Source: Aspergillus flavus (taxonomy: Eukaryota > Ascomycota > Eurotiomycetes > Eurotiales > Aspergillaceae). From it: DNA of 64,000 bases. The stretch spans positions 3,286,001-3,350,000 of the forward strand of contig NC_092409.1 in NCBI RefSeq assembly GCF_009017415.1. The letters run 5' to 3'. A model generated the notes under the pieces. It searched no databases, was not told where the DNA came from, and saw only the letters and a program-made list of their open reading frames with translations. Positions 1-12,001 of this stretch are shown here, piece by piece. The first letter of the stretch is position 1. Each line of letters opens with the position of its first letter. The position numbers were made by a program, and so were the translations under genes.

Positions 1-541
1 ATTCCTTATTTATTTGCTGTGCCTTTGCATCATTAAAAGGACACCAGTGATCCGCTCCATTCAGCAATATTTGACGCTTTTCTTCCTAATTCTTACCCGC
101 GTTAACACTCTCCCCACCTGTTAGAATCCCTGTTCTCCGCTCCCCTCATACCAGGGACCTCAATTTGGAGAAATTGGATTTTGTATGCTGTCGATAGAGT
201 AGTGGCGATTGGGAAATGAAACGTTCCTCGTGATCGAACCGAACAGCTTCTCACCGACTCACTGTGGGGAAGGACACTATTTTGGGGCTGGAAAGTGCGA
301 CACAAAAAGCTCAATCCAGGATCAAGGGTAAAAGATAAGAAAATAAACCAAAGCATATCTATACCCACGTCAGCCGATACCTGAGACGCATTGAGTTACA
401 CAAAACCTCGTCCTCCTTCGGTGCAGCATTAGAACTTCTCATTCGACATTTGCCGCCGGTGACATTCGCAATTACTGATACAACCGGTTTGAGCAAGACG
501 AAAATTTCAGAACGGAAGTTCAGTTGATCGAAGCTTCTAAG
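1..541. other. 5' flank of the first gene
   Basis: There is no coding exon I can support here. The stretch is the likely promoter and leader of the gene starting at 542. The open frame on the minus strand (102-368) has no recognisable domain and looks like chance. Confidence 0.5.
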
Positions 542-2821
542 ATGCCCCTGCAGACCATGACGATACCAATGCGGACATCGAGTGTCAACGCGGTGTCGAA
601 CGGGGTGCATATGTCAAATGCTAGCCATGAAGATTTGAGGCACGAGTCAGCGTCAAAAGCCCAGAAGATATTGGGTACGACTGAGATCACTATGCCTCAG
701 GATCAATCTCGGCGAGAAGATAGAAAATCGCGAGGAAATAGCTTCATGAGAGCCCCGGATATCAAGGCGAAGAAAAGCGGCGGTTTTGCTGCGTTCCCTA
801 CTCCTAAACCTGAAGAAACTTTACCACCACCACACCTCCGTGTTCGAGCATCGTCCCCGCTGCTCGGGCAGCAGTATCGATCAGAAGATGCTATGCCACC
901 GCCTATTCCTACCCATTCCAAAAGGGTTCAACAGTCCGGCTCCTCGTCTACACTGTTTTCCTACTTCAATTCCCGCAACTCTACTATGGATTCCAATCTA
1001 AGTCGCAATACGACAAAAGATTCAACGGCGACTGAAGAAAAGAGCTCTCGAATGCAGCACAATGTCGAGCCACGCTATGGTTTGAAACAACCGAAGGGCC
1101 CTATGAAGGAATCGAAGCGGAAAATGCGCCCACCCCGAATAGATCTCTCTCTGTTATTTCCAAAGCCACGAGCGGATGCCGCCCCCCTTTTGTCGCCGCA
1201 ACGATTGGTAAACTCGCCATCTGCGATATCAATGACCTCTGAGCTTCCTGCAGCCAAACCGAAGAACTATGACAACCCTGCAACTACAAAGAGAGTCACA
1301 AAAACTCCTCCTTCGGGCCATGAAACGAAGGGTCATAAAGCTACTGACGTCGACAGCGAGTCCTCACCGATTTACGAGTCAGGTAATACAAACTGGCTTG
1401 ATCCATCACTTGAAAGAACAGTGCGCACTAGTGAGATGGATATGGCTTTGAAACGGTACAGCCAATTCCAGAAAGCTCCCCAGCCTAGTGAAGTGGCCCG
1501 ATCCAGTCAGTTGCATTTGCGGCCACGGGATCGTGAACAACCGCAAACAAGCGATACAAAGTCTACAGGGAGTTCTTTGCGAAAAGTTCCATCTAATAGC
1601 TCCGCCGGGGAATGGAGCAGGGAACTATACTTGTCTCCTAACTCTTTCTCCCGCCCACACAACAGTCGTGTTTCTAATTCATCGAACGCACGGCACGCTG
1701 ACTCACGCGAAAAGCCCTCTGCCTACAAGAGTTCAATGTCGAAGAAAAGCAGTAAAAGTACTTTGAAAAATGTGGACCTCAACAAATCGAGCGTGCTTTG
1801 TCTTTCATCATCAGAAGATGAAGATGACGAGGAGGAGGAAGAGCCAGCCAAGCATGACAAAAACATAAGAGACAGCGTAACTACCTACGGTGAATTCGAG
1901 GCTGAAATATGTACAGCTTCTGCGGCCCAAACCACGAAAGGAACACTGAAACGAGTTGAGAGACCTTACTCTATGTCTGCTAGTAGCCGTGGGTCTCAGT
2001 CTGTCCGACGACAACAGCAAACTATATTACGAAACCCATCAATGTCGTCTGCAGGAAGGTCAACCCTTGAAACGAGGAGTCACCGCTCGAGTGGTGTACC
2101 CACGATATCAGAACTAGACTTCCTCAATACCGATCCTATGGTTAGCCAAGTCCGAAAACCGTCTCAGAGGGCACGTCTCCAGCAGAGCCAGCAGAACCGC
2201 AGAAGCCGAGTTATAGCCGTGACAAGGCAAGAAGAGCACCTACTAGAAGCAATGAGGCAACGGAAAGGCAAAATAACCCCCAGCCTTTTCCATGAAGCTC
2301 GTTACCAAGATAGTCTCGAGCCTGATAGAAATTCTATGCTCTCTGTGCCTTCGCGGGACTCATTCTACGGGTCCGACATCTCCTTCCTTCGACTCAGCCC
2401 TGGACTACCTCCTAATATGCTACGGAAAGATCAAGGTGCAAACAATTTTGATAAAGACGGTTCCATTTCTCAGGGCACGGCTTCTGATGCAGAACAGAAA
2501 ACCACTAACTCGAGCGCGTCTCCTCGTGTTAGCTTGATCTATTCGGAAAGTCTTCCCTCGCCAGCAACCAGTGGAGCTTCCCCATTGACACCGACTCTTC
2601 CTATACATCGCTTTTCTCCGCTCCCATCACAAAAGCCGCCTCCACGCAACCCCCCTCCGGCTATACCATCAGTTCAACGGCGACATTCGAGACGGCGCAC
2701 GGATAGTAGCGAGGCCATCGTTTTGGGTGACTCCGAGGAACGGAAGGAAACAGACGATTTCCCGATTTGGGCATTGGGATGGGGAGGTAACGATAATGCC
2801 AATCTTACGGCAGTACACTGA
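542..2821 (+). CDS. Ser-rich, largely disordered fungal protein of unknown function
   Basis: A single-exon gene of 759 residues. The open frame extends back to a TTG at 524, but the first ATG is at 542. I do not recognise a catalytic or folded domain. The protein is rich in Ser, Arg, Lys and Pro and carries many potential phosphorylation sites. Around residues 417-435 there is a short hydrophobic stretch (VLCL) followed at once by SSSEDEDD and a Glu run; this resembles a phospho-dependent SUMO-interacting motif. Around residues 558-578 is a conserved-looking AVTRQEEHLLEAMRQRKG element of a kind I have seen in other uncharacterised fungal proteins. The C-terminal part is Pro-rich (PLPSQKPPPRNPPPAIP). 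The length and uninterrupted frame make it a real gene; function is not assigned. Confidence 0.8.
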   Translation: MPLQTMTIPMRTSSVNAVSNGVHMSNASHEDLRHESASKAQKILGTTEITMPQDQSRREDRKSRGNSFMRAPDIKAKKSGGFAAFPTPKPEETLPPPHLRVRASSPLLGQQYRSEDAMPPPIPTHSKRVQQSGSSSTLFSYFNSRNSTMDSNLSRNTTKDSTATEEKSSRMQHNVEPRYGLKQPKGPMKESKRKMRPPRIDLSLLFPKPRADAAPLLSPQRLVNSPSAISMTSELPAAKPKNYDNPATTKRVTKTPPSGHETKGHKATDVDSESSPIYESGNTNWLDPSLERTVRTSEMDMALKRYSQFQKAPQPSEVARSSQLHLRPRDREQPQTSDTKSTGSSLRKVPSNSSAGEWSRELYLSPNSFSRPHNSRVSNSSNARHADSREKPSAYKSSMSKKSSKSTLKNVDLNKSSVLCLSSSEDEDDEEEEEPAKHDKNIRDSVTTYGEFEAEICTASAAQTTKGTLKRVERPYSMSASSRGSQSVRRQQQTILRNPSMSSAGRSTLETRSHRSSGVPTISELDFLNTDPMVSQVRKPSQRARLQQSQQNRRSRVIAVTRQEEHLLEAMRQRKGKITPSLFHEARYQDSLEPDRNSMLSVPSRDSFYGSDISFLRLSPGLPPNMLRKDQGANNFDKDGSISQGTASDAEQKTTNSSASPRVSLIYSESLPSPATSGASPLTPTLPIHRFSPLPSQKPPPRNPPPAIPSVQRRHSRRRTDSSEAIVLGDSEERKETDDFPIWALGWGGNDNANLTAVH

Positions 2822-4939
2822 AAGTCCGACTGTAACCAGTCGCCTTTCACAACACTCAGGTCCTTAATACCGCCATGAACGAATCACTTATCCACCATTA
2901 TATCCAGAGGTCTTATCATTGATTGATACACCTGCAACACGTGTCTCACACTTTTCTCCTACTTCTTATACTATATACACTCTTTATCCCTACCACTATC
3001 TCACTCTTTGATCTTTTTCTATCTTGGTTGATTACCTACCATTCGCTGATCCATACATTTCCTTGTTTTATCACATACCACACAATGACCGGCTAGACGA
3101 TGCCATTTTCTTATACAATGTATTTACTACTTACCATGTCCTTATGCACAGAAAGCAGGAACAAGCATAGACTAATCTAGCTTTTTGAGTCCATAAACCT
3201 TTTGCCCATGACATTAATAAGGTTAATCCTTTTATCCCTATTATCATATGTTTTATTTCCGGTTCCATAGGTCTAAGTGTAGTAAATAGTACAGCACTAC
3301 ATGTGTCCAGTATACTTGGCGGGGGATCAGCTACTTCCGAGATTTGGTTAGGATACATTCCAGCGGTTTGTATCCCTTACTTTCCCCTTCTCTTGTCCTC
3401 CAGATCAGGCACCTTAGTGGAGAGGCACAAGAGCCATGACCCACTCAAGCATTTGGAAGCTGGATACTTTGATTATGGTTTTGGGCTCAGCCACTCTATG
3501 CCTCCAAGCTCAGCTTCGCTGGCCACCCAAGCGAGTCACAAGTCAAGAAGCCCTCACCCGATAGGTTTCTACTTGCGATTACTTTTGCATGTCTCACGAT
3601 CTCGGAATGTAACTGAGTCAACCCGTGGAGTTTATAAATTCAAACGAAATTCAGTTAGAAGGGTCACTCGTATATGCAAGGGAACAAGTGCTTGTGGTTT
3701 CCTGGAACAGAAAGTACAAAGAAGAAAAGGTGGAGAGAGGATACATACAAGAGGTCGCGTGAGCTGGATAATGATAAATGATGGGCTGAGATACTTAGTT
3801 CCACCAGGAGTCGCTACTTCATTGGTACGTAGATTAGTAGGGAGCAGAGAACTTTAGGTAGTGGTCCCGTGGATATGGCCGGTGAACTGAACCTAGATCC
3901 ATAGTACATAGCTCCCAAAACAACCCAGGAAATAACAGGCGTTCGATCGAGGCCTTCGATATCCTGGGATCCATTCATTTAGTGGGAAACTAAAAAAATA
4001 AAGTAAGAGTCATAGGCACTTTGTTTGAAAGCTTATACCCGGCACTCTTTTCTCGAAGACAAGTTCTCGCCGGTGTCTTGGAAATGTATACTGTGTCGTA
4101 AACATACGTTCTATTGTATCTCGATCTTGTGCACAGGAATTACGTGAACGGCCCATCATGATCTATCGGCCAGATACGACGAGAGTGGCTTGAGAAGCAT
4201 TACTTGTAGCACTTGAGTCGAGGCGTGTCGACCCAAAGGGGCACTGCATTCTACCCAATTGGAAGATGATTTCTAGGCAGCTGACGTCAGAGTGCCTTCA
4301 AATGGGTCCAAAAAGCAAAGGCGATGCAAATCCAAGGACTTAATTCCACTTCTCTTGACACCGACCATGGAATGAAAATCAAATGGCTAAAAAGAAGGAA
4401 AACTAAACCAACCACTCGAGTTGAAGGACTCCACACCGCTAAAACTAGTTAAGCGCCGCATTTAATCACGTTCAACATGAAGGAATACGAATGCCATAAC
4501 CCGACCCCAGATCTTCTTTTTTATTAGTAACGGCTCGTAAGCCTCTCAGCTCAGATCCCCTTTCATCCCAGGTCCTCGCTTTGTTTTCTTTCCTCTTTGT
4601 CTCCTGCCAACCACCCCCTTATCTCACTGTGACTTATTCATTGTTTCCCGAGATATCTTCACCCAGGGGTCGAGCTCCACCTCGGTCCTATTTGTGCGAT
4701 CGCGCAAAGGACCTTCTCTAACTCGGTCGTGCGACAATTGCCCTCTTAACGACTCAAAACGCACAAGTCGCATGTAACACCCCCGGCAAACATCAGACGA
4801 CCTGCCCCTATCGATTTGCGGATAGAACTCTTGAGAAAAGGGGCCTATATTAATTGATTGCTTGTCCCGTTCTGTCATTGACACGGAGGCACGGACCGAA
4901 TTTCGCTTGAGGAAATACCGACTTTGCCAAATTATCAAC
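2822..4939. other. Long intergenic region, 2.1 kb
   Basis: Positions 2940-3080 are strongly C/T-rich and probably hold the 3' UTR of the preceding gene. Positions 4495-4620 are also pyrimidine-rich, as is common just upstream of fungal transcription starts, and fit the promoter of the sugar transporter. An open frame at 3303-3857 begins with GTG, has no domain and is not called. A perfect CRE palindrome lies at 4282-4289. I see no RNA gene or transposon end. Confidence 0.5.
4282..4289. promoter_or_regulatory. CRE/ATF-type palindrome TGACGTCA
   Basis: A perfect eight-base TGACGTCA site lies about 650 bp upstream of the nucleotide-sugar transporter start. This is the established binding sequence of ATF/CREB-family bZIP factors (AtfA type in Aspergillus). 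Function here is inferred only from the sequence match. Confidence 0.35.
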
Positions 4940-6556
4940 ATGGGAGAAAGCGCACAACGCCCGTCTTCGGGGCCAGGCCCAGTTGGGAAGAACTTTTCAT
5001 GGATTCTGGTAATGCTCTTGGCGTCCCGGCATCAGCAGCATGACTGCGCGATTATGTCCATTTCTGGCTGACTGTATGTTCTCTTTGGCTGCAGTTAACG
5101 GCACAGTACACTACGTTTGTGCTGGTATGTTACCCAACTCTCTAAATATTCTCGAAAATGGACTGTTAATCCATTGCTTTCTGGACAGTTACTACACTAC
5201 TCACGGGTAATGCCGTCAACTAATGGCAAGCGATATCTCACGTCTACCGCGGTCTTTTTCAACGAGGTTGTGAAACTTGCCATCTCTCTTACCATAGCAT
5301 TATACGAAGTTTCCAAAACGGCGCCCCCATCAGTTCCTGCAACTTCTCTTTTCTTCTCCCTCACGTCTGCCGTTTTCTCCGGTGACAGTTGGAAGCTCGC
5401 AATCCCCGCCTGCCTCTATACACTTGCAAACTCGTTACAATACGTCGCTCTTTCGAATTTACAGGCGGCACCCTTCCAAGTAACATATCAGTTGAAACTC
5501 ATTGCGACTGCCATTTTTAGCGTGATTTTGCTGAACAGGAGCATCTCACTGCGCAGGTGGGGGTTGCTGTTGCTCCTGCTGGTGGGGGTTGGGCTTGTGC
5601 AGATGCCCATTAGCAGTTCTGGGGATATTTCTCTCCAAGAGGAGGCGGCCGCCCATCATGCTTTTCCTCGGTCGCTGGAAGAATGGAAGGCCGCCAAATT
5701 GGATCGGCCAAATCTCCATAAACGTTCGGCAACGTATGAGGGCATTGAAGAGGATATGATGACCGCCTTTCCGCGAATGAATGCAGTTGTTGGTCTCTTA
5801 GCGACTCTGGGTGCGTGCGTCGCATCTAGCCTTGCCAGTGTATATTTCGAAAAGGTACTGAAGGATAGTGCAAAGTCGACCTCGCTTTGGGTCCGCAACG
5901 TTCAACTGGCCGTATACTCTATCTTCCCCGCGCTTTTCATTGGTGTTGTCTTCTTGGATGGCGAGAAGATTGCTGCCAACGGGTTCTTCGGAGGGTATAA
6001 TTGGGCCGTCTGGTCTACCGTGGTTACTCAAGCAATCGGGGGAATTGCAACATCTTTCTGTATAGGCCATGCATACCGAGATGCGAAGAATGTTGCTACT
6101 GCCACCAGCATTTTTCTCACTACGTTAGGGAGTATCTGGCTATTTGAGTTTGAGCTCACTGGTAATGTACGTGCTGCGGAGCTTTTTCTTGAAAGACCCT
6201 CCGTGGTTTCTAATATGTGCTAACCGTCCCCCTTCTAGTTTATTCTCGGAACGTTTGCAGTGCTTGTGGCTACGTATCTTTGCGAAGACCCGAATTCGGC
6301 TTCCAGCACCGGCAAGCGCCAGGGACTTCGCCCGCCACCGATTCGCATCGACCAGTATGAGAAAGAATCCAAAAGCGACGATGTTTCGCCCGCGTCCCCT
6401 CCACCGAACGAGTTTTCGATTAAACTCCCCGGAACGCCGTTCCTGTCTGATGCCGGCCTGTCGACCTCTAGGCCTACGTCACCAGGCCATGCTAGGATTA
6501 ATGCAGCCCGGACCGCCAGCGGTGGTTATTTCGATAAGCAGCTACGAGACCAGTGA
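4940..6556 (+). CDS. Nucleotide-sugar transporter, UDP-galactose transporter type
   Basis: Exons 4940-5008, 5095-5124, 5189-6166 and 6239-6556 give 464 residues with all joins in frame. Exon 2 is a 30-base micro-exon that restores the first membrane helix. The protein belongs to the SLC35A/NST family of Golgi antiporters, which bring UDP-galactose or a related nucleotide sugar into the lumen in exchange for UMP. Support comes from about ten hydrophobic helices and the family signature LQYVALSNLQAAPFQVTYQLK, followed by a stretch that reads as a transport helix. The central loop (EEAAAHHAFPRSLEEWK region) is longer than in animal members, and the C-terminal tail of about 100 residues is hydrophilic, Ser/Pro-rich and presumably cytosolic. 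The family is clear; the sugar transported is inferred from similarity and was not tested. Confidence 0.88.
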
Positions 6557-7072
6557 TTTTGACGATACTGATACGAACTCAGATTTGCATGCAATGTGTA
6601 CATTACGCTTTGCATTTGGACTAAGTCCTATGGGAAGTAAATAAGCATGGATAGAAGCGAAGCTTTTCTTGTTTCATCTTGAACATCGACATATTTCTCG
6701 TGCATGTGACTTTTGATTTGTCCTGTTTTCCACCCTCATCGTTTCTTCCTTTCTTTCCCTCTCGTCTTCTCCCTTTTTTGGAAGACCACTGAACGTCATG
6801 TTTTATGTTTTAGTATATATTTGATCACCCTAACCAGGCGTTCGGCTGGGTAGCAATGTATAAGTGTATATCGCTCTGAGGCTCTGGAGATACCCCTGGC
6901 AGAGACCAATTAAACTGTCATACTGCTCATTTTTCGGACAGTTTCCCACGTGCTTGTCAGTCTTTCTGTAATGGGGAGCAGGTGATCTATTCTGCCACTT
7001 GTAAATGAGTAACCGTTTAACATCCTTCCATTAATCTACTCATCCCTGCTTACTCGCAGTCGTCTTAGCATC
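6557..7072. other. Intergenic region between transporter and mer3
   Basis: This contains the 3' UTR of the transporter and the promoter of the helicase gene. There are pyrimidine-rich patches at 6735-6780 and a CACGTG at about 6949. I see no gene. Confidence 0.5.
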
Positions 7073-10000
7073 ATGCGAAGAAAACCTTACTCGTCCTTTC
7101 CCGCATCACGCCAGGGTGCTTCATATAGACGAACGGCCGGTACCCAGCTCCGTACACCCATCCGTTCCGATGTACGCACTGCTCTTGATCAAAGATTCAG
7201 CGAAGGGGCTCGAAATTCGTCATCTCTAGGCGGATCACGCAGAGAAGAGCTTCCTATTAGTACACCCAGAGCAGAGGCACTATGCCGTGATGACGACTTG
7301 CTATTTGATGCATTCGGTAAGTAAGCTTAACAGATATTATATTGTCTATACATCTGGGATAGAGGCTTAATGTAGTGGATGAAGATTTGGAATTGCTTGC
7401 ACAGTCAGATGAATCAGCGAGAACTCGACAGTCTATCTTCTCAACTACAGAAAGTCAGTTGCACACACGTGAAGTGCCCCAGAATGGCGCCCCAGCTCTG
7501 GTCTCTCGATACTTTTGCGGTAAGTCTCGTATCTCTGCGACTCAAATCTAATGTCAATAATGTCTATCTTTATGCACTGACCAACACGGTTCAGAAACCC
7601 CTCATCTCACACCGTATCAAAGTGTAGCATCTAGTTCCTCAGATATTGAAATAAGGTCACCTTCTAGCCCCTTGCTCAGACTACAGGCTGAGAGAACCCG
7701 ACCATACTTGGCACAAGATAGCGATTCCAAAGGGCGCTACCAAGATCATCAGCTCCGGCCTGAACAATTCGAAAAGTCACACATTGCTGCAATTCTAGAA
7801 CAAAGGACGCCGTTTCAAGACATGCCTGTATCAATTCGAGGAATCGTTCTTGTGTCTGTGCATGAGCTCCCTGACAAATATGGGTCACTCTTCCATTTTC
7901 CCGCCTTCAACGCGATTCAATCCAAATGCTTCCAGTCTGTTTACAAAGGGGACGACAACATTGTGCTTGCTGCTCCTACTGGAAGTGGCAAAACAGTTGT
8001 TATGGAGTTGGCAATATGTCGTTTACTTAATAATCTGAAAGACGAGAGGTTCAAAGTCATTTATCAAGCACCTACTAAGTCACTTTGCTCAGAAAGGTTC
8101 CGTGACTGGAACAGAAAGTTCCACTCATTAGGCCTTCAATGTGCTGAGTTGACCGGTGACACTGATTACACACAGATGAGGAGCGTCCAGAACAGCCAGA
8201 TAATTATAACGACGCCGGAAAAATGGGATAGCGTGACGCGGAAATGGAAGGATCACGCACGTTTGATGCAGCTGGTGAAACTCTTCTTGATTGATGAAGT
8301 TCATATCCTCAAAGAGTCCCGCGGAGCAACATTAGAAGCTGTTGTATCACGCATGAAAACGATAGGGTCCAATGTACGATTTGTTGCACTAAGCGCTACC
8401 ATCCCAAATTCTGAGGATATAGCCACATGGCTCGGTAAGGATGCGACGAACCAACATGTTCCAGCACACAGGGAGCATTTTGGAGAAGAGTTTCGTCCCG
8501 TTAGGCTGCAGAGGTTTGTGTACGGCTATCAGTCCCAGGGGAATGACTTTGCGTTCGATAAGATGTGCAGTTCGAAGTAAGTAGGCACACTCTATCTCAG
8601 ACTTGCTCTGACCGCCATATCCAGACTTCCTGATATACTTGCGATGCATTCTTGCAGAAAACCCATTATGATCTTCTGCTGCACGAGGAACTCTTCTGTG
8701 GCTACGGCAAAGGAACTTGCTCGACTGTGGTCAATGTCCAACCCTCCAGCTCGGTTATGGAAAGGACCAAGCAAGTCATTTGAATTTAATAATATAGACT
8801 TAAAGAGTACGAAATGAATTTAATGGTTTCTAGAATATGCGGTTGCTGATCCGGTTTATTAAAGCTACGAGTGCCGCAGGTGTCGCATTTCATCACGCTG
8901 GCCTCAATCCCGGAGACAGGCAGACAATCGAAAATGGCTTCTTACAAGGCCAGATTAACATAATATGCTGCACATCTACTCTCGCAGTTGGTGTGAACCT
9001 CCCATGTCATCTTGTGATTATTAAAAACACTGTCGGGTGGTTGGACGGCGGCTGTAAAGAATATTCGGATCTCGAGATTATGCAGATGCTTGGCCGTGCT
9101 GGGAGACCTCAGTTTGACAAAGACGCAGTCGCCGTTATCTTAACGAGAAAAGAACGAGTTGACTACTACGAACGGCTCGTCTCAGGCTCTGAAAGCCTTG
9201 AAAGCTGCTTACATTTGAACCTAATTGACCATCTGAACGCCGAGATTGGGCTAGGCAATGTCACAAGTGTTGAATCTGCTATAAGATGGCTTGCTGGCAC
9301 CTTTTTATTCGTGAGACTCAGACGAAATCCAACACATTATCAGCTAAGAGAGGGCGCCAAGAGGGAAGATGAGGATGAGATGCTTCGCCAGATCTGTGAG
9401 AAAGACATCAGGCTTCTCCAAGAGAGTAACTTAGTCACCACTGAGAGTCTTAGATCTACGCAATTTGGTGATGCAATGGCACGTTATTACGTGCGGTTCG
9501 AGACGATGAAGACCTTCCTCACATTAAAGCGTCACGCCACTATGTCTCAAATTGTAAGTAGCATAAATCTGAGCTATGATACAAGCTAACGAACGATTAC
9601 CCAGCTCTCCGTGATCTCCCAAGCAGAAGAGTTCCGTGATGTTCGTCTCAAGGCAGGCGAGAAGTCGCTGTATAAAGAGATCAACCGTGAAACTGGCATA
9701 ATGTTTCCGGTAAAAGTGGATATAGCACTTCCTGCTCATAAAACATCACTACTCATCCAGTCTGAGCTGGGTGCGGTGGAGTTTCCAAATGACGAACAGT
9801 TCCAAAAACACAAGTTTGCATTCCAGCAAGACAAAGGGTTTGTATTCTCACACGTCAATCGGCTTATTCGATGCATCATAGACTGCCAGATTTCTCTCCA
9901 GGATTCAGTTGCCACCAGAAACGCCTTGGAACTTGCAAGGAGTTTTGGAGCCAAAGTGTGGGATAGATCTCCATTTCAGATGAAGCAAATTGAACAGATC

Positions 10001-12001
10001 GGTGTCGTCGCGGTAAGAAAATTAGCAGCCGCTGGAATAACCAGTCTTGAAGCTCTGGAATGTGCAGAGCCTCATCAGATTGACATGATCTTGAGCAAGA
10101 ACCCTCCCTTTGGGTTGAAACTTCTAGGGCGTCTTTCAGAGTTTCCTAAGTTACGCGTATCTGTCAAGATGATAAGAAAGGTAGGGTTCTTACTTCGCTG
10201 CTAAGGGCGTTGCTAACAACAGTAGGAGGCAAAACACGGTAACCCTGTGAGAATTCATTTCAAAGCCGAGGTCGCATTCATGAATGAAAAATGCCCAACA
10301 ACTTTCCAGAGGCGTCCTGTACATGTCTGTTTTTTAGCAGAAACATCTAATGGTTTGATGATTGATTTCCGTCGTATGAGGTTGGTTGAAAGAGCTCACA
10401 CCTTTCATTCTTTTTTTCAGGACTAACGTCAAGCCAGTGCCAGTAAGGTCCAAAGTAGCCAGGAGATACCGTTACATATAGAAATGAACAGCCCAGATCA
10501 GTACATTACGTGCTATGCTATGTGTGATGATATCGGTATGCATTCTATTCTCTGCAAAACTAGCTACTCTGTATTGCTGATTTTTTGAAGCCGGGACTCT
10601 GAGATCAGCAGAGTTGAGGCCTGCCCTCCCATCTTCGTTGTTTTCCTTTTGTTCAAATAAGGAGTCAGACGAAACGAATCAGAAGCACATGATGAATATG
10701 TCACGCCGACGTAGCAACACTTCTTTGCGGGCCATACCCAATAAAGAATACAATCCAGATAGCTTCGACAGTGATGACTCGCTTTTCAATGACTTTCTGC
10801 AAGATGGTGCGACCCCTCATCGTTTTCCTTCATGCAGTGACTTAGTCTAAGGATCTTCTGGACAGACAAAGCCACAAACTGGGCAACTATGGAATATATA
10901 GCATGTCCGACGAGCAAGAATAAACCACAGGAAAAGACGAGCAAGAAGAGCAAGAAGTCCAAGGAGGCGAAGGATGTAAACAAAGCGGAAGAGCCAACGC
11001 AGCTTAGAAATGGTAGATGGAGCTGCAACCATAAGTGTAAGGACAAAACAATGTATCATTTTCTTCCCTCCCCCAACTCTTCTTGATGCGGAACTTAACT
11101 GGTTCATAGGTGCAAGCATCTCTGTTGCCGGGAAGGGCTTGAGAAACCGCCAAAGATGAACAGAAAGCACTCTAATGGAGGGGCTGACCGCTCGAACCGA
11201 CTCAATCAATTGACCTTATCTGCAAGTATCACCAAACACAATACGCAGATAGGTAATCCCGGTAAAAGACGGACTCGGAAGGATAGTATGACTGACAGTG
11301 AGTCACAAGAAATGCTACAAAAGCCCTCACAAGAACCAAACCTAGGTTTGAGTGATACTGCTTCCAAAGACCTAATATGTCCTGATGTTAACACTAAGGA
11401 CTCATCGAGCGACTATGGAGATGACAGCTTCAGTGATTTACCTTCACCGTCTGATTTGCTCATTGGCCGCACCACTAGATTGACAGACCGACGTGCTCAG
11501 ACTACCAGCAAAGAGACCTACTTAAATAAGAATGTCAGAACAAAAGACGATTGGATCTACACAGATGAGCCGTGGCTTACGCTACCATCCTCGCTTCCTA
11601 ACTCGCTTGTGCAAGGCAAAGATGCAACCTCTACCACAGCCGCAGAGACATCCAGGGGATCTGTGCTCGAACCAAAGGCATGCAGTTCGAATGGTAGCCA
11701 AGGGGCCAAAAATGACAACCAAGCCACTACTGAGACGAACGAGGTTGAATACATTGGGAGAAAACGAAGGCGCTCTTTGGCTTCTGGGGACAAAGCCCAC
11801 GACAAGAGAGTCACAAAAAGACACATAGATGACCAAGCCGCTGAGGCTTGTGCAAGTCTAAGGCAATACCACAGTACTGACACATTGAGTGGCTACCATC
11901 AGAATCCTCAGCCTTATGAACCCGCTGATTTACCTGCCATCTGGGATGATATCGATTCAACCCTGCTGGACGAGTTCAAGGACATCGTTAACTTTTTCTA
12001 G
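7073..12001 (+). CDS. mer3: Meiosis-specific DNA helicase MER3/HFM1
   Basis: Eleven exons: 7073-7316, 7376-7519, 7595-8576, 8625-8806, 8865-9553, 9605-10180, 10226-10380, 10438-10535, 10591-10806, 10902-11052 and 11110-12001. The sum is 4329 bases, 1442 residues. The family is a Ski2-like superfamily 2 helicase that promotes crossover formation during meiotic recombination by extending joint molecules. Visible motifs are Walker A PTGSGKT near residue 258, DEVH near 362, SATIPN near 395, FHHAGLN near 528, and GRAGRPQFD further on. A winged-helix and Sec63-type domain follow (roughly residues 640-1060). Near residue 1135 is a Cys/His cluster (WSCNHKCKDK, then CKHLCCREGLEKPPK), the zinc-binding element typical of this family. 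The last 290 residues are disordered. The ninth intron (10807-10901) is the least certain; the intron before exon 8 skips a nearer AG. Confidence 0.93.

Noticed and set aside
3303..3857. Plus-strand open frame of 184 codons in the first large intergenic region
   Set aside because: It starts with GTG, its first ATG is far inside, and the translation has no domain, repeat or compositional sign of coding. Likely chance.
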